Source: Orobanche coerulescens
Lineage: Eukaryota > Streptophyta > Magnoliopsida > Lamiales > Orobanchaceae
Reading direction: 5' to 3'
DNA: 64,000 nt
NCBI GenBank assembly: GCA_033398695.1
Contig: CM065804.1
Coordinates: 119,717,501-119,781,500, forward strand
Shown here piece after piece: positions 12,200 through 22,133 of the stretch. Positions within the stretch are counted from its first letter, which is position 1; each line of letters starts with the position of its first letter. The translations under genes and the position numbers were made by a program. The notes below the pieces were generated by a model. The model had not been told where the DNA came from. It was given only the letters and a program-made list of their open reading frames with translations, and did no database searches.

Positions 12200-12209
12200 G
12201 TATATATAG
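12200..12209 (-). promoter_or_regulatory. TATA box, Tekay-1 left LTR
   Basis: The - strand ACTATATATA lies just downstream of the palindrome array. The same arrangement is present at 19328-19337 in the right LTR. Confidence 0.7.
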
Positions 12210-12220
12210 TCTGACCAATG

Positions 12221-12560
12221 TTACGGCCGTAACTATTACTCCTTACGGTCGTAACTTCCCCACTGGCTACTCTCCAAAATTTCACGAACGTGACATACGG
12301 CCGTAAGAATCAAGAATTACAACCGTAACATTCAACTCTTACGGCCATAACATACAAAGGAATACGGCCATAGAAAATGTTGCTGAAAGGGCAAGGTTTT
12401 GGACGAAGACATCATACGACCGTAATAAGAAAATTTACGGCCATAACAACCGACTTACGGCCGTAACCTAGAGTAGCATACGGACATAACTCTGCGACTG
12501 GATCAACAGGTTTTGACGAACGTAACTTACGTCCGTAACAAGGAAGGCTTACGGCCGTAA
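12221..12560 (-). repeat. Palindrome array, TTACGGCCGTAA family (left LTR)
   Basis: Perfect 12-bp palindromes TTACGGCCGTAA occur at 12221, near 12453 and at 12549, with several one- or two-mismatch copies between (TTACGGTCGTAA, TTACGGCCATAA). Variants are mostly CpG to TpG/CpA. The array ends about 11 bp from the TATA box. Confidence 0.9.
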
Positions 12561-13084
12561 CATGATGATGTTACACAAGCCTGAGTCCGGCAGCTCCACA
12601 CGACACGAACGTACGCGGAAATTCAACAAATAGCATTGGTTCACCTAATGCTTAAGGACAACGCTAAAACATGGATTCCAGTGTTTTATGAACCTGATAT
12701 TCATACCGTCCGACGGTTCAACGAATGGATGAAAGAAGAGGTGCCCAAGTTTGGAATAATTACCAAACGGCCCAAAATTCCGAAAAATTACAAATCACAG
12801 TCGAATGACATTCCCACATTCACCACAGTTCCGAACATAAACAGCAAACTCATGTGATAAATGAAATTATGGTTCCCAACGACAAAACGAAGGAATCAAG
12901 TCAAGACACGATAAAATCATGAAATGTCTCAAGACGACCAAAAGGGTTTCAAAACTCGTTCAAATGTCGGAAAGTGCGGAACAAGGTAAACAACAAATAT
13001 TAATACGATTACAAACGAGTCGATCAACTCGTAAAAATATCGGAATCAAACAAATACGGAAAATAGAAATATGCGGATATTACA

Positions 13085-13106
13085 TTCTTCCCCTCTAAAA
13101 AAGAAG
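13085..13106 (-). promoter_or_regulatory. Polypurine tract of Tekay-1
   Basis: The - strand reads AGAGGGGAAGAA directly before the LTR start TGTAATATCC, preceded by CGAAACTTCTTTTTT, a block also seen in Tekay-2 and Z. Confidence 0.85.
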
Positions 13107-13120
13107 TTTCGTCCCGAAAC

Positions 13121-16100
13121 TTAAGAAATAAAAAGTTTGGGGTACTCCGATCGCATCTTCTCTTCCGTCTCCCACGTCGCTTCTTCAATCCCATGTCTCG
13201 ACCACTGCACTTTAACCAATGGAATGATTTTGTTCCGAAGTTGCTTCTCCCGACGTTAAAGGATTTTCACTGGCCTCTCTAGAAAGGTAACATTCTCGGC
13301 TACATTGATTTTGCCATAGTCAATAATATGGCTCGGATCCGGCACGTACTTTCTCAACTGCGACATATGAAAAACACTATGGACATGACTCAGAGCTGGA
13401 GGTAACGCCAAGCGATAAGCTAAATCTCCAACTCTGTCCAAAATCTCAAAAGGTCCGATATACCTCGGACTAAGTTTCCCCTTTTTCCCAAAGCGAAAAA
13501 CTCCTCTGGTCGGCGACACCTTGAGTAAGACATGATCCCCCACTTCGAACTCCAAGGTTTGACGATGAGTATCAGCATAAGATTTCTGACGGCTCTGGGT
13601 AGTCAGCAATCGGTCCCGGATAATAGAAATTTTTTCCTTAGTCTCCATCAACATATCTGGTTCCTTTCCAATTAGCTCAGAAGCCTCATCCCAACATAAT
13701 GGCGACCTACATCGCCTACCATAAAGTGCCTCGAATGGTACCATTTTGATCGACGCATGCCAACTATTATTGTAAGCAAACTCGATCAACGGTAAGTGAA
13801 GCTCCCAATCATTACTCCAGTCTAAGGCACAAGACCGCAGCATATCTTCCAATGTCTAAATCGTCCTCTCAGTCTGACCGTCCGACTGAGGATGAAAGGA
13901 AGTGCTCAATCTCAACTCAGTACCCAAAGGCTGATGAACAGCCTGCCAAAAATGCGATACGAAACGGCCGTCTCGATCAGAAACAATGGTCTTGGGGGCA
14001 CCGTGCAACCTTACGATCTCAACTATAAAAGTTCGAGCCAATCTATCCGGTCCCCAAGTATCCTTAATACCCAAGAAGTGTGCAGACTTGGTCAACCGAT
14101 CGACAATTACCCAAATCATATTCATTCCGGCCCGAGTTCTCGGCATGCCAGTGATGAAATCCATCGAGATGTCTTCCCACTTCCACTCGGGAATGGGAAG
14201 CGGTTTTAACAACCCCGCTGGTCGTTGATGTTCGATCTTGACTTGTTGACACGTCAGGCACCGCAGTACAAATTCCGTGACATCCTTCTTCATGTTGTTC
14301 CACCAAAAATTGCATTTCAAATCTTTGTACATCTTACTCGTCCCGGGGTGGATTGAGTAAGGCGTAGCATGAGATTCTCGGAGAATTCTCTGCCTCAACT
14401 CTAAATAGTTCAGAACACAAAGACTGCCCTGAAATCTCAGAATACTATCCTCGTGAACCATAAAGCCAGGAGCTTTTCCTTTAATTACATCTTCTTTCAG
14501 TTGAGAGATCATCGGGTCACTCCACTGCTTCCCTTTGATGTCGTCAACCAAGGACGAAGTAATTTCGAGAGTACACAACTGTCCTTGTACTCGTTGAAGC
14601 CAAACTTCTATCCCTTGCTCAATTAAATCCTGAAGAATTTTCGTCCGAGATGTAAGAACTTCGAGCATTTGAAGAGATGCCGATTTGCGGCTCAAAGCAT
14701 CCGCGATGACATTGGCTTTTCCAGGGTGGTAAAGAATTTCGAAATCGTAATCCTTTATCAACTCTAACCAACCTCTGTATCTCATATTCAGCTCTTTCTG
14801 ACTGAAAATATACTTCAGGATCTTGTGATCGGTATAAATCCGACACGGAGAACCATACAAATAATGCCGCCAAATCTTGAGTGCGAAAATAATTGCGGCC
14901 AACTCCAAATCGTGAGTAGGATAATTCATCTCATACGGCTTTAGTTGTCGTGACGCAAAAGCTATCGTCTTGTCATGCTGCATAAGCACATAGCCAAGAC
15001 CTTGACCCGAAGCGTCACTATAAACTGCAAAGCCCTCACTACCATGAGGTAAAGTTAAAAATTGGTGCTGAAGTTAAACGTCTCTTTAGCTCATCGAAGC
15101 TCTGTTGTCTCTCATCCGACCAAACAAACTTTTCGGTCTTCTGTAGTAATTTCGTAAGCGGCCGAGCAAGTTTCGAGAACCCCTCGACAAAGCGACGGTA
15201 ATACCCAGCAAGGCCCAAAAAGCTACGGACTTCCTTAATACTTTTAGGCGGTGCCCAATCTAGCACTGCCTCAATCTTCTGCGGGTCTACACGAACCCCT
15301 TCGGCCGAAATCACATGGCCAAGAAACATAACTTCTTCTAACCAGAATTCACATTTCGAGAATTTTGCATAGAGGTGCTCGGTTCTCAAAATATATAGCA
15401 CCAAACACAAGTGCCGGGCATGTTCCTCTTTATCTCGAGAATAGATCAAAATGTCATCAATAAAGACAACTATACACCTGTCGAGATACTCGATGAAAAT
15501 TTTATTCATTAACTGTATGAATACTGCAGGCGCATTAGTCAACCCAAAAGGCATAACTACAAATTCATAATGCCCATATCTCGTCCGAAATTCCGCCTTC
15601 GGAACGTCGGACTCCCTCACCCTGAGTTGATAATACCCTGATCTTAAATCAATTTTCGAGAAAACTACAGCCCCTTGCAATTGATCAAATAAATCGTCTA
15701 TACGAGGTAAAGGATACTTGTGCTTGATGGTCACTTTGTTCAGATCACGGTAGTCAATGCACAAACGTAGTGAACCATTCTTCTTCCTCACAAAAAGAAC
15801 AGGCGCGCCCCAAGGCGAAGCACTCGGTCTGATGTACCCTCTTTCTAGAAGTTCTCCCAACTGATTATTTAATTCTTGCATCTCGGAAGGTGCCATTCGA
15901 TAAGGTGCCTTAGAAATCGGAGCCGCATCTAGCTCTAAGTCCATAGAGAATTCTATCTCACGATCTGGCGGTAATCCCGAGAGATCGTCAGGAAAAACAT
16001 CGGGATACTCATTAACAACCGGAATCAAAGAGACAACGACTTCGTTTCCTTCTGTTTTCAAGGCATAACACCAATAGCCCGTACAACCTTTATTCAAAAG

Positions 16101-16508
16101 TTTTACGGCCTTCGTGGCGCTAATAAGTAACTTGGATTTGCCCGACTTACGTCCCAAAAATGAGTACTCGATTCCATCTTTAGTCATCATGGTAATAACC
16201 TTTGTACGGTAATTCATAATCGCTTGGTGACTATCAAGCCAGTCCTCGCCAAGGATCACGTCCTCTCCTACCATATCAACTACAATCAGATTCGATAACC
16301 ATTCCATACCGGATATAATCACCGAAAAATCTTTAATCTCCCGGTTTCCCACAATTCTGTCCCTGCTAGGTAGTTTCACAAAGAAGGGATCGCAAGCAGT
16401 CAAACAAGTTATATTCAAACGGCGTACACACCCCAAGGAAATAAAAGAATGTATAGCACCCGTATAAAAAAGCACACAGAATGGATGAGATAAAATATGA
16501 ATGGTATC
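13121..16508 (-). pseudogene. Tekay-1 pol: protease, RT, RNase H, integrase, chromodomain; broken
   Basis: It is continuous with gag in one frame but separated by a stop near 16509. The protease motif reads [10 protein letters not shown]: the catalytic Asp of D-T/S-G is Tyr, so this protease should be inactive. RT is well preserved ([38 protein letters not shown]). RNase H begins after a frameshift near 15060 and keeps [10 protein letters not shown]. Integrase has CLTCQQVK and the catalytic [17 protein letters not shown] and [12 protein letters not shown]-to-TAG stop interrupts it at 13853-13855, and another stop follows at about 13256. The C-terminal region, RYIGPFEIL through VKVQWSRHG to SEYPKLF, is chromodomain-like and ends at 13121. 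Confidence 0.93.
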
Positions 16509-17786
16509 TCAAGCCACCGCCGCGTCGGGTTCGTCTGATCGACGCATCTCATAGACCCGTGGTTGTACTGAACCGATGCTAGAGTTTCCCCCTCCAGCGT
16601 TCTGACCCCGTCCCCGGCCCCTGCCGAAATTCTGCTGAGATTGACCAAAAGATTGTCGCTGATTTACGCCTTGGTCAAGTGGTACTGGGGCAGAAGCCCG
16701 AGTGTCCAAAGTCTGATTTGGTTCGGAACAATAATCCGCTCTATGTCCCATATGTCCGCAAGTGTGACACTTCAATGGCGGAAAGTTGCACTCCAAATTA
16801 ACATGGCCTGTACGACCACAATTATAGCATGTTACCGTGCGATTTGTGGTGCCCGGAGCAGAACGGAAACCCCTCTTTCCTTTAGCAGAACGTGATGATA
16901 GTCCGGTAGAACGGTTGGTCGTCTGTGACCTTTGGAAATTGCCACTCTTAGAGCCAAAAAAATTTCCCAGGACCTTCTGCTTCTTTGATTCTTTCGTGGT
17001 ATCCTTGTCGGGGCTTAACATGTTATGGGCTAAAGCTCTGTCCTGATATTCCTTCAGTGTGGTACAAGCAAATCCGGCCATGTACCGCCGTAAGTCCATA
17101 TTCATCTGCATATCAAAATAACGTATTTTATCACTCTCGTTTCTCACTTGGTCCTTCACGTGGATCAATTGTTGGTTGTACTCTACGATTGCTTGCGAAA
17201 CAAGAATATTCTGCAGTTTAGCCTCGAAAAAGGCTCGGATTTGGCCCTCTCGCACCGTCCAAGGACAAAACTCGGCCTCCAAAAGTTCCTTATATTCATC
17301 CCACGTGGCAACACGATCCTGTGGCTTGATGACTTTCCACCATGTAGCGGCCTCCTTAGTGAGGAAATACTGGGCAATCGGTACTTTCCTCGCCTCAGGG
17401 CAATCAACCGGTTCAAAAGTTTTCTCCAACTCCGCTAGCCAATCTTCCCAACCCAATGGGCCTGTCGCACCGCCAAACTGTGGAGGGTGCATACAGATTA
17501 CATTTTGAAACAAGGCATCTGTGTTTGGGTTCGGATTATTCAGCTGAATAGTTTGGGCTAAAATGGTCATCTAGGTAGCCAATTGTTGAAGTACGTTCGC
17601 AACTCCAACGTCCGCGCTGTTCCCCTGGCCATTCGACTGATTATGCTGACTTTCGGTGTCAGGATGCACCGAGTTCGACAAACTGGGGTTGGTTGACCCC
17701 GCCACAGAACTGAGGGAAACGGCCGCGCCACGTCCTCATCCACGTCCACGGCCACGACCACGACCTCATCCCCTACCAGCTGACAT
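16509..17786 (-). pseudogene. Tekay-1 gag with two zinc knuckles, early stops
   Basis: The Met at 17786 starts MSAGRG, followed by a GRGRGRG tract as in Tekay-2 gag. In-frame stops interrupt this N-terminus: two TGA codons where Arg (CGA) would be expected, plus a TAG just before the Met at 17570. From 17570 on, the capsid part is open for 353 codons (GPLGWEDWLAELEKTFEPVD, VPIAQYFLTKEAATWW). Two CCHC knuckles follow: CYNCGRTGHVNLEC and CHTCGHMGHRADYC. It ends at a stop near 16509, in frame with the protease. Two of the three stops look like C-to-T changes at CpG, as expected from methylated DNA. Confidence 0.93.
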
Positions 17787-18013
17787 ACTGAAGAACACAC
17801 AAGGCACGTAAGTACAATCCATTCGCACGTCATCGAAGTGACCGATTCTCAAGAATACCAAAAATAGAAGCAAAACGAATAAGGAAACACTAGAAGAGTA
17901 AGAGGTCTTACAAGTACCGATCGCACTGTGATGATGGCAGAGTAGTGATACTGTGGACAAATGACGACTCAATCTACCCAAAAGACCGACAACCTAGGTA
18001 TCCATAGACCTAA

Positions 18014-18026
18014 GGCTCTGATACCA
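18014..18026 (-). promoter_or_regulatory. Primer-binding site of Tekay-1
   Basis: The - strand TGGTATCAGAGCC is a perfect initiator tRNA-Met complement, five bases from the 5' LTR edge at 18032. Confidence 0.93.
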
Positions 18027-18031
18027 TATTC

Positions 18032-20189
18032 TGTAATACCCCCAAGTTGTTCACGGAATATTACAGCGCCGTGAGCCCCACCGTGGGACCCACAAGGCTA
18101 AACATATGCGGAACTATAAATTTTCGACCGAGAAGGTATACATACAATGGAATGAAGAACAAAACAAAGGGTATTCTAAACATATCCAATGTATCTCAAA
18201 GACATCTCAACACAAATCATTAGCTCGGCAAACACAGGCTGGAACATCAAGGAAAATGGAAAAACAATACTCGAGTATTCAATAACAATTCCAGTACAAC
18301 AACACTGAATGGAGAAACACCAAAACATAACCAGAGGAAAGACACAGTATCACACTTGCCCACCGTCTTCATGCCGACCCGATACCTCCCTGTCCACTCT
18401 CCTGCAACCTGAAATACATAAAAAGTATTTCCCCCATAAAGGGGTTAGCCGTCGAATAGCTAGTGCAAGTATATCAAGTATGAAATATAATACTCCTTGA
18501 CAATAAAGTAAATGTAACCGTCAATTCATCAATTCAAGACTAGTATTCCGGAATAACTAAATCTCATAGCATCACATGAATACATATATGAATACCGTGG
18601 AACCGCACCAGAGGCTACGGAACCCTCAGAGGACTCGTCGGTCCATTCCAGAGTGGTTCGTTCATATCATCCGTGGAATCGCACCAAGAGGCTATGAAAC
18701 CCTCAGGGGACCCGTCGGCCCACCCCAGAGTGGATATAAATAATCATGCCATAAATATATCTTACTTTCAAAGTCGAGAACGTGCAATCATAAATATATA
18801 CTTGCCTTTGAGACATTGAGAAATTGAACGGAAAAGAGTATGAGTTCGGTTGGTCCAAGAACGTACTTCCGGCACTTAAACGATTTGTAAGGGATACGAT
18901 AATTAACAATCGATATGTAAATAACATGGATATACCCGCTAACGATCCCCCCGATTACAATATCAAGAACATAGGGTTGGGAACACCCAACCCTCTAGAA
19001 TTTGTAACTCCAATCGACGAAGGGCATGACATCATAGGGTCTACTTATATACAATTGAGATTAATAATAAACTCAAGATTTCCATGGCCAAAAAACGGGT
19101 TACACAACCGAATCGAACAAAACCCACAAAAACTACCCACGGAAGGATTCACTGAGATTTACCTCGATTCGAAGGATGAGAAATGGGATCGCAATGATTA
19201 AATCATGATACAAACTAGAGAGGATGAAGATTGATGATCTATCGCCGAATACTCACTTAGAAATTCCCCAAATCGCTGCACAAGATAGGAGAAAGGGAGA
19301 AATGAGTTAAGAAACCCGTCCTTCAGGTATATATAGTCTGACCAATGTTACGGCCGTAACTATTACTCCTTACGGCCGTAACTTCCCCACTGGCTACTCT
19401 CCAAAATTTCACGAACGTGACATACGGATGTAAGAATCAATAATTACGACCGTAACATACGGAGGAATATGTCCATAGAAAATGTTGCTGAAAGGGCAGG
19501 GTTTTGGACGAAGACATCATACGGCCGTAATAAGAAAACTTACGGCCGTAACAACCGACTTACGGCCGTAACCTGGAGTAGCATACGGCCGTAACTCTGC
19601 GACTGGATCAAAAGGTTTTGACGAACGTAACTTACGGCCGCAACAAGGAAGGCTTACGGCCGTAACATGATGATGTTACACAAGCCTGAGTCCGGCAGCT
19701 CCACACGACACGAACGTACGCGGAAATTCAATAGATAGCATTTGTTCACCTAATGCTTAATGACAACGCTAAAACATGGATTCTAGTGTTTTACGAACCT
19801 GATATTCATACCGTCCGACGGTTCAACGAATGGATGAAAGAAGTGGTGCCCAAGTTTGGAATAATTACCAAACGGCCCAAAATTCCGAAAAATTACAAAT
19901 CGCAGTTGAATGACATTCCCACGTTCACCACAGTTCCGAACATAAACATCAAACTCATGTGATAAATGAAATTATGGTTCCCAACGACAAAACGAAAGAA
20001 TCGAGTCAAGACACGATAAATTCATGAAATGTCTCAAGACGACCAAAAGGGTTTCAAAACACGTTCAAATGTCGGAAAGTACGGAACAAGGTAAACTACA
20101 AATATTAATACGATTACAAACGAGTCGATCAACTCGTAAAAATACCGGAATCAAACAAATACGAAAAATAGAAATATGCGGATATTACA
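18032..20189 (-). repeat. 5' LTR of Tekay-1 (right, 2158 bp)
   Basis: This is the partner of 10906-13084. The TATA box is at 19328-19337 and the palindrome array at 19348-19665. The tandem block of about 75 bp recurs at 18596-18735. It is about 20 bp shorter than the left copy through small indels, including one in the palindrome array near 19450. Confidence 0.95.
19348..19665 (-). repeat. Palindrome array, TTACGGCCGTAA family (right LTR)
   Basis: Five perfect TTACGGCCGTAA copies are visible (for example 19348 and 19654), against three in the left LTR. The left LTR's extra mismatches are mostly at CpG. Confidence 0.9.
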
Positions 20190-20194
20190 AGATC

Positions 20195-21150
20195 CTCGAC
20201 ATTCTTTAGCATAATGTTTGGGTTAATTGCATTTTCGACTAATACTTTCGAATTTCTTTGTAAGAACACAAGTATTTTTCTTTTATTCCGGTATCGAGCC
20301 CCGACCAAGGAAGTTCTGCCTTCTTTAAGTTACATTTTTGTATCTTCTAAAATCCTTGGCGTAGAGAGCAAGTTCCTCTTCATCTTTATCCTCCATAACT
20401 TCATCCTCAATGTCACTATCGGCTTTGAAAGCAACCACTTTTTCACGAGACTTCGGTTTGGAGCCTCTTAATTAAGTACGATCTCATAATTAATAAGTGA
20501 CCCGATTAGGGTGCTAAATTCAAGTTTGTTGTGATGTTTAGATTCCATGATTGTGGTGATTGTGGGATCCCATTCACGTAGTAGAGAGCGAAGGCTCTCT
20601 TGGCCTTGTTACTGCTTGATATTAGCCTTCCACATGACGCGAGATAATTGGTTCTGGCCGAGAAATGATCCAGTATTTAGTGATTATTTTATCGTCTTTC
20701 ATGGAGAATTATTCGTAAATATGAAGAAGCATAATTATTTTGGTATCCTTGACTTGAGTTTCTCCTCCATGAGTGACTTTGAAAATTTTTCATATTTGTT
20801 TGGCACTCTCATGGGCTGAGATTCGGTTGAGCTCTTTTGGATTGAGAGCACAATAAGAGTTGACAGGCACGAGAGTTGATACGCGTGTTCCTACAATCTT
20901 TGTCGTCGTATTCATAAAAATTTTTCAACGACCCATCCTCTTTCTTGGCAATTTTAGGACCAAGAGGGACGATCTTCTATATTTCGATGTCGTAGGCTTA
21001 AACAAGTGTCCATCTTCTTTTTCTCATTTTATTCATTGCGAGGTTAAGATGTTAAAGACAATGAAAGGTTTCCACGTCATGAAATTAGAGCCATCAAAGA
21101 AAGTGGACAGTTGAGAGCATTACCTTCGATTTGTGCCATAAGAGCCATTT
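20195..21150 (-). pseudogene. copia (SIRE-like) gag N-terminal part, degenerate
   Basis: Read on the - strand. STFFDGSNFMTWK near 21110 corresponds to the start of SIRE-like gag. Further on, WDPTITTIMESKHHNKLEF with SLINYE corresponds to the conserved middle of UBN2-type gag. SREKVVAFKADSDIEDE with EELALYAK is the acidic segment before the zinc knuckle. The knuckle itself (20195-20235) keeps H and the last C (KHYAKEC), but its first Cys is Ser and a codon inside it is a stop. Several stops and shifts are present. It continues across Tekay-1 at 10900. Confidence 0.78.
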
Positions 21151-21196
21151 GCCGATCTTTTTCCCTTTCGTGGTTAAACCAATTTAAAAGAGACCC

Positions 21197-21208
21197 GCTC
21201 TGATACCA
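21197..21208 (-). promoter_or_regulatory. Primer-binding site, initiator tRNA-Met type
   Basis: The - strand reads TGGTATCAGAGC, a perfect 12-nt match to the usual plant retroelement primer site, two bases from the LTR end at 21211. It fixes the 5' LTR of the - strand SIRE-like element. Confidence 0.9.
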
Positions 21209-21210
21209 GC

Positions 21211-22133
21211 TGAAGAATTAATATATCCACTAGAAGGGAGGGTGAATAGTGGTGATAATAATATTTGGTTTTTCTAGCGAAGAAAGAAATTAAATTCGGG
21301 AAATAAAATACTCAAAGAATTATAGAGATTCGTAAACTTACCTACGTCCTCTCTTCGCTCCTTTTTATTGGCTCAAGAAAAACCACACTCGACTTTCCTC
21401 GTCTTCTATAGGTATGGGCAGAACCATTACACTTAGATTGTCTTCGATTGGTCCAGGCACAACCAAACAATCAAGAAATTTTTTTATCTAGTATTCTATC
21501 GGAACTAGAATAACCTCACTTAAGATCTTAAAATTCAATTCTAATAATGCTGGGTCAATGATCCTAAGAACACCGGATTAAAGTTCTGTAATCTTTTCTC
21601 TCGACTCGTATAGGAGTGACACAAACACTCAAACACAATAATCAAAGAACACATAAAGTATGAATAATAATAAACTATAAGTATAATACTTGTATGTTTT
21701 TCTACACAACTCGATAATGAAGAAAAAACTTAAGATCGTAGCAGTATTCAAAGCTCAGAATATGTATTTTTAAGATTGTTGTTGTGTATCTTGAACTACC
21801 CAAAGGTCCGGGTATTTACAACTCTTACCCAGCTCTACTGCCCTGTAAAACGTCACTACTAGCATGCGCAAAAGACTCCTAAGAGTGTGTTATCAGCACT
21901 CAAGTTCGATATGGCGATTTTTGACTTTAGAAAAAGAATGGTCTTCATTCTGCAGTTAAATTTCAAACTCAGCGTGCGTTACTCTCCATCTTCAACGTGC
22001 GCTATGAGTCAATCCTTGATTTCCAGATCTTGTAATATTCGCGTGATCTCCGCGTTGAAAAGGTTTCCAACAATCATCCGACCACCGGTAACAATTTGAA
22101 CAAAACATGCGCTAATATAGCCTTTAGCGTGTA
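21211..22133 (-). repeat. 5' LTR of - strand SIRE-like element, first piece
   Basis: The plus-strand edge TGAAGAATT at 21211 is the LTR 3' terminus on the - strand, next to the primer site. A TATA-like TTGTAAATACCC (- strand) lies near 21810. Upstream of it on the - strand are GCGC-type motifs (GCATGCGCAAAAG 21863, CAGCGTGCGTTA 21970, ACGTGCGCTATG 21990, ATGCGCTAATAT 22107, TTAGCGTGTA 22124). It is interrupted at 22134 by the X1 remnant and resumes at 36789. Confidence 0.7.

Larger units (their letters stand above)
10906..13084 (-). repeat. 3' LTR of Tekay-1 (left, 2179 bp)
   Basis: It matches 18032-20189 along its length. On the - strand the order is U3 (13084 downward) with an array of TTACGGCCGTAA-type palindromes at 12221-12560, then a TATA box at 12200-12209, then R/U5. 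Near 11470-11606 a segment of about 75 bp (CGTGGAACCGCAC ... CCAGAGTGG) is present twice in tandem. Plus-strand frames here (12636-12857, 11697-11903) recur in the other LTR only because the LTRs are copies. Confidence 0.95.
10906..20189 (-). mobile_element. Tekay-1: complete Ty3/gypsy chromovirus (9284 bp)
   Basis: Two LTRs (10906-13084 and 18032-20189) both begin TGTAAYAC and end ATTACA. They are flanked by an exact 5-bp duplication AGATC (10901-10905 and 20190-20194). Inside, on the - strand, are a primer site, gag, protease, RT, RNase H, integrase, a chromodomain-like tail and a polypurine tract. Domain order and the C-terminal VKVQWSRHGIEEATWE place it in the Tekay/Del chromoviruses. It is inserted in gag of the - strand SIRE-like element. 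The LTRs are very similar by eye and differ mainly by transitions. Confidence 0.95.

Noticed and set aside
12636..12857. A 73-codon + strand frame, repeated almost identically at 19753-19962
   Set aside because: Both lie inside the two LTRs of Tekay-1, antisense to the element. The repetition comes from LTR duplication, not from selection on a protein, and no domain is visible.
21197..21208. tRNA gene suggested by the tRNA-Met complement
   Set aside because: Only the 12-nt primer-binding complement is present next to an LTR; no cloverleaf or promoter boxes are seen.
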